A stretch of 64,000 bases of DNA from Campylobacter jejuni subsp. jejuni 414 (GCA_000163995.1 CM000855.1:1551010-1615009); one strand, 5' to 3'. Positions 17,356 to 27,210 are shown, counted from the first letter of the stretch. Notes: generated from the letters alone by a model not told the origin. Numbers and translations: made by a program.

Positions 17356-17893
17356 AAAACTTGGAATTGAGCATTTTTACAAAAAAGATTTTAAAACTGC
17401 AAAAATGTATTTTTTTATGGCTTATGAAAAACGCAAAAATAAACGCTTACTGAATTTTATCTGTCTTTGCGATCTTGCTCTAAAATCCCCTAAAGAGGCT
17501 TCCTTGCTTTTTGACTTTTATATAGAACACTACAAAATCTCTAACATTGATAAAGACCTAGAAGAAATTTTAAATACGATTGAATTTAACAAACAAGAAA
17601 ATAAACAAGAAATTGAATTTGAAGATGGACACGCGTTAAACTATCAAGATTTTTTAAAAAGTGAAGAAGAACTTGGTTTTCAAAAAAGTTTTGAAAATAT
17701 CATCCATAGCACTAAATTAGTCATTGATAACCGCGATGATTTTTTGGATTTTTTAGAAAAATTGCTTGATAATGGCTATAAAGATATGACTTTAAATTAT
17801 ATAGAAAATGTTATGCCTCATTTTTGGGCAAATGACAGATTTATAAAACTTCAAGAAAAACTCATAGGATTTAAAAGTGAAATTAAAACTTGA
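17342..17893 (+). CDS. Hypothetical helical protein (Cj1640)
   Basis: 183 residues from a TTG inside the end of the NifU-domain gene. The N-terminal part ([31 protein letters not shown]) looks like a TPR hairpin; the rest is acidic and helical, with no signal peptide or membrane segment. No named family recognised. It is packed between the NifU-domain gene and murE, overlapping both, so it is in their operon. Function unknown. Confidence 0.7.
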   Translation: MQNYKKLGIEHFYKKDFKTAKMYFFMAYEKRKNKRLLNFICLCDLALKSPKEASLLFDFYIEHYKISNIDKDLEEILNTIEFNKQENKQEIEFEDGHALNYQDFLKSEEELGFQKSFENIIHSTKLVIDNRDDFLDFLEKLLDNGYKDMTLNYIENVMPHFWANDRFIKLQEKLIGFKSEIKT

Positions 17894-19160
17894 AAATTCA
17901 TTTATTACGGATAATACCTTAGAGTGTGAAAAAGAATGCTTTTTTTTACAAACTACACAAAATGCTAAATTTCATACTCAAGCCTTAGAAAAAGGTGCAA
18001 AAATCATTGATGTAAATGAGTGCAAAAAACTTTTAAAGATTGATGAAAAGATTAAAATCATAGGAATCACAGGAACCAATGGCAAAACTACAACCGCAGC
18101 AGCGATTTATTCTATCTTACTTGATTTAGGTTATAAATGCGGACTTTGTGGAACAAGAGGGGCCTTTATCAACGATGAGTCAATCGATGAAAAAACTCTC
18201 ACCACTTCCCCTATACTTAAAACCTTAGAATATCTACAAATAGCCACTCAAAAAAAATGTGATTTTTTCATCATGGAAGTAAGCTCTCACGCTCTTATTC
18301 AAAACCGTATTGAAGGCTTAAAATTTGCTGCTAAAATTTTTACCAATATCACTCAAGATCATTTGGATTTTCATGGAAATTTTGAAAATTACAAAGAAGC
18401 AAAAGAACTTTTTTTTACTGATGAAAGTTTAAAATTTATCAACAAAGATGCTTTAGCTATTAAATTTAACGTGTGTAATGCTTTTACTTATGGTATCGAA
18501 AATCCGGCTTTGTATCAAATCAAAGCTTATTCTTTAGAAGAAGGTATCAGTGCTATTGCAAAGAATAAAGATCAAACTTTTCATATAGACTCTCCCCTGC
18601 TAGGACTTTTCAATCTTTATAATCTTCTAGCCGCTAGTGCTTGCGTAAATGAACTTGCTAAGCCTAATTTAAAAGATTTAGAAAAAGCTATCAGTGGATT
18701 TGGTGGAGTTTGTGGTAGAGTAGAGCAAGTAGCAAAAGGTGTGATTGTGGATTTTGCTCATACGCCTGATGGTATTGAAAAAGTACTTAACACACTTAAA
18801 AATAAAAAACTCATAGTAGTTTTTGGAGCAGGTGGGGATAGAGATAAAACCAAACGCCCTCTAATGGGAAAAATCGTCGAACATTTTGCAAAAATTGCCA
18901 TTATTACAAGCGATAATCCACGCAGTGAAGAACCCAAAACCATTATGGAAGAAATTTTATTGGGCTTTAAAAAAAAAGAAAAAGTTTTAACGATAGAAGA
19001 TAGAAAAGAAGCTATAAAAAAGGCTTTAGAACTGAAAGAAAAAGACGATTTAGTGGTTATTTTAGGCAAGGGTGATGAAACTACACAAGAAATTAAAGGG
19101 GTAAAATACCCTTTCAGTGATAAAGTAGTTATTAATGAAATTTTAAAAAATCAAGGATAA
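17877..19160 (+). CDS. murE: UDP-MurNAc-tripeptide synthetase (MurE)
   Basis: 427 residues from GTG 17877. ATP-dependent addition of the third residue (meso-diaminopimelate in Gram-negatives) to UDP-MurNAc-L-Ala-D-Glu. The ATP loop [18 protein letters not shown] (about 61-78) is intact, as are [18 protein letters not shown] and the C-terminal [10 protein letters not shown] motif, whose DNPR is the signature for DAP specificity. Shorter N-terminal domain than in E. coli, as usual in Campylobacterota. Confidence 0.95.
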   Translation: MKLKLENSFITDNTLECEKECFFLQTTQNAKFHTQALEKGAKIIDVNECKKLLKIDEKIKIIGITGTNGKTTTAAAIYSILLDLGYKCGLCGTRGAFINDESIDEKTLTTSPILKTLEYLQIATQKKCDFFIMEVSSHALIQNRIEGLKFAAKIFTNITQDHLDFHGNFENYKEAKELFFTDESLKFINKDALAIKFNVCNAFTYGIENPALYQIKAYSLEEGISAIAKNKDQTFHIDSPLLGLFNLYNLLAASACVNELAKPNLKDLEKAISGFGGVCGRVEQVAKGVIVDFAHTPDGIEKVLNTLKNKKLIVVFGAGGDRDKTKRPLMGKIVEHFAKIAIITSDNPRSEEPKTIMEEILLGFKKKEKVLTIEDRKEAIKKALELKEKDDLVVILGKGDETTQEIKGVKYPFSDKVVINEILKNQG

Positions 19161-19163
19161 TCA

Positions 19164-19472
19164 ATGTTTGAAAATATGGATTTTTCTAAAATGAGTGAAC
19201 TTTTAAATCAAGTTCAAGAAAAAGCAAAAAATATAGAACTAGAACTTGCAAATCGTGAGTTTAGTGCCAAAAGCGGAGCAGGACTTGTCAAAGTAAGCGC
19301 CAATGGAAAAGGTGAAATTATTGATGTTAGTATTGATGATTCTTTACTTGAAGATAAAGAATCATTGCAAATTTTACTTATTTCTGCGATCAATGATGTT
19401 TTAGCTATGGTTGCACAAAATCGCTCAAGTATGGCAAATGATGTTTTAGGTGGTTTTGGAGGTATAAAATGA
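19164..19472 (+). CDS. YbaB/EbfC nucleoid-associated protein
   Basis: 102 residues. The family pattern is clear: N-terminal amphipathic helix with FSKMSELLNQVQEKAKNIELEL, then VKVSANGKGEIIDVSIDDSLL and the C-terminal helix ISAINDVLAMVAQNRSSMANDVLGG. Small DNA-binding dimers of this family coat the nucleoid. Three bases after murE and overlapping the next gene. Confidence 0.9.
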   Translation: MFENMDFSKMSELLNQVQEKAKNIELELANREFSAKSGAGLVKVSANGKGEIIDVSIDDSLLEDKESLQILLISAINDVLAMVAQNRSSMANDVLGGFGGIK

Positions 19473-20566
19473 TGAGATTGTTTTTAATTGTTTGTATGCT
19501 TTTTACTTTGTCTTTTGGAATAGAAAGACCTAAATTTGAAGATTTTTTAGCAGGTTATGAAAGAAATAAGGCAAGCATGCTCAACTATGAAGGAATGTCA
19601 GCTTTTGCGTTAAGCGAAAATTTACTTGCTGTTTTAAAACAACCTAATACCAAGCTTAATAAATATGTAAAATACGATCCATTTTTAAATTTATATCTTG
19701 TAAGAACTGACTTTAGCTTAATCCCTACTCCTATGGGAGATGAAGAAAAGCTTACTCGTAATGATTGGGTTGGAATTTGGGATCCTGATAAACCTTATAT
19801 AGGGCATATTAAGTATTTAGCTCAAAATATCGATGAAAAAGATCAACTTGATTTTAATTCTAAAATAGGACTTTTAGGGACTCCATGTTGTGAAATGATG
19901 GGAATTGCTTTAAATAATAGCTCTTTTATAGGCAATCGCTATTTAAAACATTTTATGAAATATAATGATGTTTATTGGGGAGATATTGGCGTTGATTTTG
20001 TTGTTCGAGAAAATAAAATTTATGTTCATAATGTAAGAAAAAATCCACAATTTTTAATCAATGATCAAATTATAAGCGTTGATGGTTTGCCTGCCAATGA
20101 TTTAAGAAAACTCAATGAAAAAATTCTTTTTGCGGATCGCGGAAGCACTCTTTATTTTCAAGTATTGCGTGACAATATGGATTTAAATATTTCTACTGAA
20201 GTCTTTGCAAAAGATTTAAGTAAATTTAACCTTCCAGATTCCAAACCAAAACCAAAAATTACAAATTTCACAAGCAATCTTGGTTTAACAGTTAATACTA
20301 ATCTTACTATAACAAAAATAGATCCAAAATCAAAAGCATCAAATGCAGGATTTATGGTAGGGGATAAAATTTTACGCGTTAATAATATTATTTTAAATAA
20401 TTTTAAAGAATTACAAAATATTTTAAGTGCTGGTAATGACTTTAGCGTCTTGATTGAACGCAAAAGCAATAAATTACCTCTATCAAATTTGAACAACGAA
20501 TTGGATGGAAATGCTAACTCAGGTGGTGATGGTAAATTTCAATTTTTCATAAGGCTTACTAAGTGA
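19469..20566 (+). CDS. Periplasmic PDZ-domain protein (Cj1643)
   Basis: 365 residues. Signal peptide MMRLFLIVCMLFTLSFG; a large middle domain of unknown fold with a CC pair (LGTPCCEMMG); two PDZ-like segments, one at about 190-230 (FLINDQIISVDGLPANDLRKL) and a typical C-terminal one (about 275-345, ITKIDPKSKASNAGFMVGDKILRVNN). No protease catalytic motif was seen, so it is more a scaffold or chaperone than a DegP-like enzyme. Overlaps ybaB and ispA. Confidence 0.8.
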   Translation: MMRLFLIVCMLFTLSFGIERPKFEDFLAGYERNKASMLNYEGMSAFALSENLLAVLKQPNTKLNKYVKYDPFLNLYLVRTDFSLIPTPMGDEEKLTRNDWVGIWDPDKPYIGHIKYLAQNIDEKDQLDFNSKIGLLGTPCCEMMGIALNNSSFIGNRYLKHFMKYNDVYWGDIGVDFVVRENKIYVHNVRKNPQFLINDQIISVDGLPANDLRKLNEKILFADRGSTLYFQVLRDNMDLNISTEVFAKDLSKFNLPDSKPKPKITNFTSNLGLTVNTNLTITKIDPKSKASNAGFMVGDKILRVNNIILNNFKELQNILSAGNDFSVLIERKSNKLPLSNLNNELDGNANSGGDGKFQFFIRLTK

Positions 20567-21408
20567 ATTTGAAAGAACTTTTTATCCACCACTTGGAAAA
20601 AAACCTACCTAAAGTTGAAAGCTTTCATCCTTTTTTTAATGAAGCTTTAGCACTTATGTTAAAAGCAGGAGGAAAACATTTTCGTGCACAACTACTTTTA
20701 AGCGTAGTTCAAAGCAATAAACCCGAGCTTATCAATCAAGCCCTTGATGCAGCCTTAGCTTTAGAATTTATCCATACCTACTCACTCATACATGATGATT
20801 TACCCTCTATGGATAATGCCGACTTTAGACGAGGAATTCCAACCTTACATAAAAGCTATGATGAAACTACGGCTATTTTAGTAGGAGATGCTTTAAATAC
20901 TGAAGCTTTTTTGGTTTTAAGCCACGCCAATTTAAAAGATGAGATCAAAATCAAACTCATCAAAACTCTTGCTTTTAATGCAGGACTTAATGGAATGGTG
21001 ATAGGACAAGCTATTGATTGTTTTTTTGAGGATAAAAGACTCAGTTTAAATGAACTTGAGTTTTTACATACACACAAAACCGCAAGATTGATCGCTGCAG
21101 CTTTAAAAATGGGTTGTGAAATTTGCCAACTTAGCAACGAAGAAAGCAATCAAATTTACAAACTTGGTTTAAAGTTAGGACTGATTTTTCAAATCAATGA
21201 TGACATTATTGATACAACCATGAGCGAAGAGCAAAGCGGAAAGCCTACTAACAACGACACTCACAAAAATTCTTTTGTCAATTTACTTGGACTTGAACAA
21301 GCTATAAAAACAAAAGAAAACCTCCTTAGTGAATGTGAGCAAGACTTAGAAAAACTCAATCAAAAACTCGCACAAATGATACAAAATTTAATAATTCAAT
21401 ACTTATAA
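20563..21408 (+). CDS. ispA: Farnesyl/geranyl diphosphate synthase IspA
   Basis: 281 residues from GTG 20563. Chain elongation of isoprenoid diphosphates for undecaprenyl and quinone side chains. The first aspartate-rich motif HDDLPSMDNADFRRG and the second NDDIIDT are intact, with the GGKHFRAQLL substrate-binding segment near the N terminus. Start overlaps the preceding stop; tkt follows nine bases on. Confidence 0.94.
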   Translation: MNLKELFIHHLEKNLPKVESFHPFFNEALALMLKAGGKHFRAQLLLSVVQSNKPELINQALDAALALEFIHTYSLIHDDLPSMDNADFRRGIPTLHKSYDETTAILVGDALNTEAFLVLSHANLKDEIKIKLIKTLAFNAGLNGMVIGQAIDCFFEDKRLSLNELEFLHTHKTARLIAAALKMGCEICQLSNEESNQIYKLGLKLGLIFQINDDIIDTTMSEEQSGKPTNNDTHKNSFVNLLGLEQAIKTKENLLSECEQDLEKLNQKLAQMIQNLIIQYL

Positions 21409-21417
21409 AGGTAAAAA

Positions 21418-23316
21418 ATGGACATTCAAATTTTACAAGAACAGGCAAATACTCTAAGATTTTTAAGTACAGATATGGTGCAAAAAGCAAATTCAGGACA
21501 CCCTGGTGCACCTTTAGGTTTAGCAGATATTTTAAGCGTTTTAAGCTACCATTTAAAACACAATCCGAAAAATCCAACTTGGCTAAACCGTGATAGACTA
21601 GTATTTTCAGGCGGACATGCGAGTGCTTTACTTTATAGTTTTTTACATTTAAGTGGTTATGATTTAAGCCTAGAGGATCTTAAAAATTTCCGCCAACTTC
21701 ATTCTAAAACTCCAGGACACCCTGAAATTTCAACTCTTGGGGTAGAAATTGCTACAGGTCCTTTAGGACAAGGCGTTGCCAATGCTGTGGGTTTTGCTAT
21801 GGCAGCAAAAAAAGCGCAAAATTTACTAAGCAGTGATTTGATCGATCATAAAATTTATTGTCTTTGCGGAGATGGAGATTTACAAGAAGGTATTTCTTAT
21901 GAGGCTTGCTCTATGGCAGGACTTCACAAACTTGATAATTTCATACTTATTTATGATAGTAATAATATCTCTATAGAAGGTGATGTAGGCTTAGCTTTTA
22001 ACGAAAATGTAAAAATGCGTTTTGAAGCACAAGGTTTTGAAGTTTTAAGCATAAACGGACACGATTATGAAGAAATCAATCAAGCTTTAGAACAAGCTAA
22101 AAAATCCACAAAACCTTGTCTTATCATCGCAAAAACAACTATAGCAAAAGGTGCAGGAGAACTTGAAGGCAGTCATAAAAGCCACGGTGCACCTTTGGGT
22201 GAAGAAATAATTAAAAAAGCTAAAGAACAAGCAGGCTTTGATCCAAATTTAAGTTTTTATATACCGCAAGCAAGTAAAATCCGCTTTGAAAGTGCTTTAG
22301 AACTTGGAGATTTAGAAGAAGCAAAATGGAAAGACAAACTTGAAAAAAGTGGAAAAAAAGAACTTTTAGAAAGACTTTTAAATCCTGATTTTAGTAAGAT
22401 AAATTATCCTGATTTTAAAGGAAAAGATCTTGCCACAAGAGATAGCAACGGCGAAATTTTAAATGTTTTAGCCAAAAATTTAGAAGGATTTTTAGGCGGA
22501 AGTGCGGATTTGGGTCCATCAAACAAAACAGAACTTCACGGTATGGGAGATTTTATAGAAGGTAAAAATATTCATTTTGGCATCAGAGAACACGCTATGG
22601 CAGCGATCAACAACGCCTTTGCAAGATATGGAATTTTCTTGCCATTTTCAGCAACTTTTTTCATCTTTAGCGAGTATTTAAAACCTGCTGCAAGAATAGC
22701 AGCTTTAATGAAAATTAAACATTTTTTCATCTTTACACACGATAGTATAGGCGTGGGCGAAGATGGGCCAACACATCAACCTATAGAGCAACTTAGCACC
22801 TTTAGAGCTATGCCAAATTTTTTAACCTTTAGACCAGCTGATGGGGTGGAAAATATTAAAGCTTGGCAAATAGCTTTAAATGCTGATATTCCAAGTGCTT
22901 TTGTGCTTTCACGCCAAAAACTCAAAGCTCTAAATGAGCCTGTTTTTGGAGATGTAAAAAATGGAGCATATTTACTTAAAGAAAGTAAAGATGCTAAATT
23001 TACTCTTTTAGCAAGCGGAAGCGAAGTTTGGCTTTGTTTAGAAAGTGCAAATGAACTTGAAAAACAAGGTTTTTCATGTAATGTTGTTTCTATGCCTTGT
23101 TTTGAGATTTTTGAGAAACAAGACAAAACTTATCAAGAAAAATTGTTAAAAGGTGAAATTATAGGCGTTGAAGCAGCATGCTCTAATGAACTTTATAAAT
23201 TTTGCCACAGAGTTTATGGTATGGAAAGTTTTGGAGAAAGCGGTAAAGATCAGGATGTATTTAAGCACTTTGGCTTTAGTGTTTCAAAGCTTGTAAATTT
23301 CATTCTTAGTAAATAG
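21418..23316 (+). CDS. tkt: Transketolase
   Basis: 632 residues. Thiamine-diphosphate enzyme of the non-oxidative pentose phosphate pathway, important here because C. jejuni has incomplete glycolysis. Motifs: NSGHPGAPLGLADI near the N terminus, the ThDP site GDGDLQEGISYEA...DSNN, and the middle-domain GIREHAMAAINNAFA and EDGPTHQPIEQL. AAAGGTAAAA precedes the ATG. Confidence 0.96.
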   Translation: MDIQILQEQANTLRFLSTDMVQKANSGHPGAPLGLADILSVLSYHLKHNPKNPTWLNRDRLVFSGGHASALLYSFLHLSGYDLSLEDLKNFRQLHSKTPGHPEISTLGVEIATGPLGQGVANAVGFAMAAKKAQNLLSSDLIDHKIYCLCGDGDLQEGISYEACSMAGLHKLDNFILIYDSNNISIEGDVGLAFNENVKMRFEAQGFEVLSINGHDYEEINQALEQAKKSTKPCLIIAKTTIAKGAGELEGSHKSHGAPLGEEIIKKAKEQAGFDPNLSFYIPQASKIRFESALELGDLEEAKWKDKLEKSGKKELLERLLNPDFSKINYPDFKGKDLATRDSNGEILNVLAKNLEGFLGGSADLGPSNKTELHGMGDFIEGKNIHFGIREHAMAAINNAFARYGIFLPFSATFFIFSEYLKPAARIAALMKIKHFFIFTHDSIGVGEDGPTHQPIEQLSTFRAMPNFLTFRPADGVENIKAWQIALNADIPSAFVLSRQKLKALNEPVFGDVKNGAYLLKESKDAKFTLLASGSEVWLCLESANELEKQGFSCNVVSMPCFEIFEKQDKTYQEKLLKGEIIGVEAACSNELYKFCHRVYGMESFGESGKDQDVFKHFGFSVSKLVNFILSK

Positions 23317-23317
23317 T

Positions 23318-24427
23318 ATGAATACTGATTTCAGATTTCAAAATAACACTTTTTTTATCTTTGGAATTTGGGATAAAGCAAGTATTTACAAACTAAAAAT
23401 AAAAGATTTTTTAACTTTGATTCAAAGTAAGGAAGTGATTTTTGATTTTAAAGATCTAGAAAAAATCGATACTGCAGGAGTAAGATTTTTCCTTGCTTTA
23501 GAAAATGATCTTAAAAATAAGAATATTAAAATCACTAAACAAGGTTTAAATTCACGCTTTTTAACCCTTTTTGAGCTTTGTGAAAAAAACTACCAAAGAT
23601 TAAACAAAACAAAAAAATCACATAAAAATTTCAGTGAATATTTTATCAATCTTGGAAAATTAAGTTTAGAACTTTTAAAAATTTTAAGAGAATTTATCAA
23701 TTTTACAGGGGCTTTTTTTACTAGTCTTTTTTTATGCCTTAAAAATCCTAAAAATTTCCGCTTGATTGCTTTTTTATATCATATAGAAAATTCTGCTTTT
23801 AAAGCCTTGCCTATAGTTATCTTAACCGCTCTTTTGGTAGGAGTGGTTTTAGCCTATCAAGCAGCTTATCAACTTGCACAATTTGGAGCCAATATTTTCA
23901 TAGTGGATTTAATGGGAATTTCAGCCACTAGAGAACTTGCCCCTTTAATAGCTGCTATAGTGATCGCAGGAAGAAGTGCAAGCTCTTACACTGCCCAAAT
24001 TGGAGTGATGAAAATCACTGATGAAATTGCAGCTATGAATACCATGGGTTTTCGTTCTTTTGAATTTATCATTATTCCACGTGTTATGGCTTTGGTAGTG
24101 GCTATGCCCTTAATCGTTGCCATTAGTGACGCAATCAGTATTGTAGGTGGAATGATGATTGCGAAATTAAATCTTGATATTTCCTTTGCTGAATTTTTAA
24201 GACGCTTTAGAGAAGCCGTAGATATAAAACATATCCTCATAGGACTTGTAAAAGCTCCGATTTTTGGATTTTTAATAGGTCTTATTGCTTGTTTTCGTGG
24301 TTTTGAGGTTAAAAACACTACACAAAGTATAGGAATTTATACTACAAAAAGTGTTGTCAATGCTATTTTTTGGGTGATAGCTTTTGATGCTTTATTTTCT
24401 GTTGTTTTAACTTCTGCAGGAATTTAA
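23318..24427 (+). CDS. iamB: MlaE-type lipid transport permease with fused STAS domain (IamB)
   Basis: 369 residues. An N-terminal STAS (MlaB-like) domain (about 1-95; FDFKDLEKIDTAGVRFFLAL) is fused to an MlaE permease (about 130-369) with the family core GISATRELAPLIAAIVIAGRSASSYTAQIG and an EIAAMNTMGF coupling helix. In enterobacteria MlaB and MlaE are separate proteins. With the ATPase, MCE protein and lipoprotein that follow it should move phospholipids between the membranes. Known in C. jejuni as iamB (Cj1646), a marker linked with invasion. Confidence 0.9.
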   Translation: MNTDFRFQNNTFFIFGIWDKASIYKLKIKDFLTLIQSKEVIFDFKDLEKIDTAGVRFFLALENDLKNKNIKITKQGLNSRFLTLFELCEKNYQRLNKTKKSHKNFSEYFINLGKLSLELLKILREFINFTGAFFTSLFLCLKNPKNFRLIAFLYHIENSAFKALPIVILTALLVGVVLAYQAAYQLAQFGANIFIVDLMGISATRELAPLIAAIVIAGRSASSYTAQIGVMKITDEIAAMNTMGFRSFEFIIIPRVMALVVAMPLIVAISDAISIVGGMMIAKLNLDISFAEFLRRFREAVDIKHILIGLVKAPIFGFLIGLIACFRGFEVKNTTQSIGIYTTKSVVNAIFWVIAFDALFSVVLTSAGI

Positions 24428-25150
24428 ATGATCATTAAAGCACAAAATATCGTTACAAAATTTGGAGAAAAAATCGTTCATAATGGTGTAAGTTTTGAAA
24501 TCAAAAAAAATGAAATTTTTGGTATTTTAGGAGGCAGTGGAAGCGGAAAATCCGTACTTTTAAAACAAATGCTTATGCTCGAACATTTTGATAATGGAGA
24601 GTATGAAATTTTAGGCTATAAACTCAAAAATATCAACGAAGAAGATGCTCTTGCTTTGCGTAAAAGATGGGGTGTGGTTTTTCAGTTTGCGGCTCTTTTT
24701 AGCTTTTTTAATGTTTATGAAAATATCGCCATTCCCTTAAAAGAATATACTCATTTAGATGAAAATTGTATACAAGAACTGGTTTTAATGAAACTAAAAA
24801 TGGTGGGTTTAAACGAAAGTGTTTTAAAACAATTTCCAAGTGAACTTAGTGGCGGTATGCAAAAAAGAGTGGCTATAGCTAGAGCTTTGGCACTTGATAG
24901 CAAACTACTTTTTTTAGATGAACCCACTTCAGGACTTGACCCTCATAGCAGTCGTGAATTTGACGATTTAGTTCTAGAGTTAAAAAAAAGTTTTGATTTA
25001 AATATCATTTTGGTTACGCATGATAAAGAAAGTATGAAAAATTTACTCGATCGCTTTATCATTTTAGAAAATAAAAAAGTTGGATTTTGTGGTACTTATG
25101 AAGAATTACGCATGCAAAACGAAAGACTTTTTAAGAGATTTATGGAGTAA
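24428..25150 (+). CDS. iamA: MlaF-type ABC ATPase (IamA)
   Basis: 240 residues. Walker A GGSGSGKSVL (about 36-45), Q-loop VVFQFAALF, signature LSGGMQKRVAIARAL, Walker B LLFLDEPTSGLD and switch histidine LVTHD are all intact. The sequence is that of the lipid/toluene (Mla/Ttg2A) ATPases. Starts one base after iamB and drives that permease. By position Cj1647. Confidence 0.93.
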   Translation: MIIKAQNIVTKFGEKIVHNGVSFEIKKNEIFGILGGSGSGKSVLLKQMLMLEHFDNGEYEILGYKLKNINEEDALALRKRWGVVFQFAALFSFFNVYENIAIPLKEYTHLDENCIQELVLMKLKMVGLNESVLKQFPSELSGGMQKRVAIARALALDSKLLFLDEPTSGLDPHSSREFDDLVLELKKSFDLNIILVTHDKESMKNLLDRFIILENKKVGFCGTYEELRMQNERLFKRFME

Positions 25151-25152
25151 AA

Positions 25153-26043
25153 GTGGAAAATAGAGCAAATTATTTTTTTGTAGGACTTTTTGTTTTTGGG
25201 GTATTTTTTGCAAGCCTTGGATTTATACTTTGGCTTGGTGGATACTCTAAAAAAGAAAGTTTTAAGTATTATGAAATTCACACACAAGAATCCGTTGCAG
25301 GACTTGGTATAAAAGCACCCGTAAGACTTTTGGGAGTGGAAGTAGGTAGTGTAGAGGAAATAAGCATTTATAATCAAGATGAACTCGGCGTTAATATACG
25401 CATCAAAGTCAAAAACAACACCCCTATAAAAGAAGATACTTTTGCCACTTTACAACTTCAGGGTATCACAGGACTTAAATTTGTTCAACTTCAAGGCGGA
25501 AGTAAAAATAGCAAAGATTTGGTATCTACACACGGAAAACTTCCAGTCATTCCTTTTAAAGAAAGTTTTCTAGCAACTATAGACAAACAAAGTGAACATA
25601 TTTTTTCTTTAGTTAAAACAGCCGATGATAAATCAAAAGAGCTTTTAAGCGAAAAAAATCTTAAAAATCTAGAAATCTTTTTGCAAAATTTAGCAGAACT
25701 CAGTGCAAATTTAAACGCTAATTCTAAAAATTTAAGTCTTAATCTTTCAAGTGCCAGTTTAAAAATAGGAAAAATGGCAGATAATATAAGTCTTGGTGCA
25801 CAAAATTTTAACTCTAGTCTTAAAGACATAAAAGAAAGTGCAACGACTTTAAAAAATTTCATAAAAAAAGCCGATGCAAAATTAAATACCTATGATGATA
25901 TAAGGGTATCTTTGATGCAAAATTTAGAACTTTTTAAACAGGTTTTAATTGAAAGCAATATTCTAATAGAAATTTTACAAAATAGCCCCTCTGATTTGAT
26001 TTTTAAAGAAACTAAACCTAAACTAGGACCAGGAGAAAAATAA
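25153..26043 (+). CDS. MlaD-type MCE-domain protein
   Basis: 296 residues from GTG 25153. One N-terminal membrane helix (FFVGLFVFGVFFASLGFILWL), then an MCE domain (about 38-120; VAGLGIKAPVRLLGVEVGSVEEISI and LQLQGITGLKFVQLQGG), then a long Ser/Asn/Lys-rich coiled segment (about 160-265). Periplasmic lipid-binding subunit of the Mla-type system, by position Cj1648. Its stop overlaps the ATG of the lipoprotein gene. Confidence 0.9.
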   Translation: MENRANYFFVGLFVFGVFFASLGFILWLGGYSKKESFKYYEIHTQESVAGLGIKAPVRLLGVEVGSVEEISIYNQDELGVNIRIKVKNNTPIKEDTFATLQLQGITGLKFVQLQGGSKNSKDLVSTHGKLPVIPFKESFLATIDKQSEHIFSLVKTADDKSKELLSEKNLKNLEIFLQNLAELSANLNANSKNLSLNLSSASLKIGKMADNISLGAQNFNSSLKDIKESATTLKNFIKKADAKLNTYDDIRVSLMQNLELFKQVLIESNILIEILQNSPSDLIFKETKPKLGPGEK

Positions 26044-26641
26044 TGCTAAAGCAATTATTCTATATTTTGACCTTTATTTTTATACTATATGGGTGCTCTT
26101 TAAGACATGAAAACATCAATAAAAATGAAAACATCATATTAAAAGATGAAGGAATACACCCGAATATTTTTTTAAAAAAACTGATAAAATTCTTAAAATT
26201 CGCAACACAAATGCACCTTTATATTTAAACTCGCGAGCCATCATTTATATAGATAATGGTTTTAGCAACAAATACGCACATTATTTTTGGGGAGATTTGC
26301 CAAGCAATCTTTATTCTTCTTTGATTTTGTCGAAATTTGAACAAAGCAATATTTTTACAACCCTACTTTCTTCAACAAGCTCTTTAAATGCAAATTATGT
26401 CCTTGAAAGCAGAATTAATTCCTTTGAACAAATTCTTAATGGCGATGAAAACTACGCTCAAATTTCCATAAGTGTAAATTTTATAAATCTTGAAAATAAT
26501 CAAATAATAGCTCATAAAATTTTCAATATCAAAGAGAACATAGAAAAAAAAGATATCCGCTCTACCTACAATGCTTTTCAAAAAGCCTTAAATAAAATTG
26601 GCAATGAGATAATTTTTTGGGTAAATTCTAATTTATCTTAA
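26043..26641 (+). pseudogene. ABC-transporter auxiliary lipoprotein, frameshifted (Cj1649)
   Basis: The frame from 26043 has a lipoprotein signal (MLKQLFYILTFIFILYGCSL, lipobox LYGC) and stops at 26226-26228. The protein plainly resumes in another frame (TDKILKIRNTNAPLYLNSRA...YAHYFWGDLP) and runs to 26641. The break is at TTTTTTTAAAAAAA (26167-26180); one extra base restores a 199-residue protein. The middle part (SNKYAHYFWGDLPSNL...LLSSTS) is typical of the PqiC-like auxiliary lipoproteins (PF03886) that serve MCE transporters. Last gene of the Mla operon. Either broken, slippage-corrected or mis-sequenced. Confidence 0.75.
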
Positions 26642-26642
26642 T

Positions 26643-26661
26643 TTAGGAACACTTTTTGCTT
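26643..26661 (+). promoter_or_regulatory. Sigma-54 (RpoN) promoter upstream of Cj1650
   Basis: TTAGGAACACTTTTTGCTT: GGAA (26646-26649) and TTGC (26656-26659) with the -24/-12 spacing and a match to the TTGGAAC-N4-TTGCTT consensus. It begins right after the lipoprotein stop and lies about 36 bases before the next ATG, so it should drive that gene with the flagellar class II set. Confidence 0.8.
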
Positions 26662-26696
26662 TTTAAATATTTAGTAATATTTTTGAAAGGTAAACA

Positions 26697-27197
26697 ATGA
26701 AAAGTAATTTAAATATATTTAAAAAACACTTAGGTGAAATTCAAGGCGTGAATGAATTTAAAGCAAATCAAATTTGCTCTCAAATAAATGATGCAAATGA
26801 TTTTATAGGAGCACTTCAAGTACTTGATATGTCTTTAAAAAAAATAGAAAAAAGCATTCTAGAAAGAATAGATGAAAATTCAGATGATATGCAAAAAAGA
26901 ACTCTTGATGCAACAGCATCACAACTTATACAAAATTGCTCTTTCATGGGAACGGCTCTTTTTGGGAATATTTTTAATGTTTATGTCAGTAAAAAACTTT
27001 TTGAATTTGAAATTGCTAATCCACTTTTAATCCTTCAAACAAGTAATTATGAAGGTGTGTTAGCTTATATACAAGATAAAAGAGATGAAATAAAAACTAT
27101 TCTATCAGAATTAGCAACCGCAATTACTATGGGCGAAACCATGAATAATACTGGAATTTATAATTCTACAATGGATTTTAAAAATTTATTTAAATAA
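26697..27197 (+). CDS. RpoN-promoter gene of unknown function (Cj1650)
   Basis: 166 residues, no signal peptide. Mostly helical: an N-terminal helical part with INDANDFIGALQVLDMSLKKIEKSI, then QNCSFMGTALFGNIFNVYVS and a C-terminal LATAITMGETMNNTGIYN. No family recognised. AAAGGTAAAC precedes the ATG. The sigma-54 promoter just upstream places it with flagellar-coregulated genes; it may be a flagellar assembly accessory or a flagellum-secreted effector, but the sequence does not decide. Divergent/convergent context: map is on the other strand after a 352-base gap. Confidence 0.75.
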   Translation: MKSNLNIFKKHLGEIQGVNEFKANQICSQINDANDFIGALQVLDMSLKKIEKSILERIDENSDDMQKRTLDATASQLIQNCSFMGTALFGNIFNVYVSKKLFEFEIANPLLILQTSNYEGVLAYIQDKRDEIKTILSELATAITMGETMNNTGIYNSTMDFKNLFK

Positions 27198-27210
27198 GAA
27201 TAGTAATCGT

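Noticed and set aside
22776-23126. Minus-strand ORFs of 90-120 codons opposite tkt, iamB, mlaD, recA, secY and others
   Set aside because: All lie fully inside well-supported genes on the other strand, with no ribosome sites, so they are shadows.
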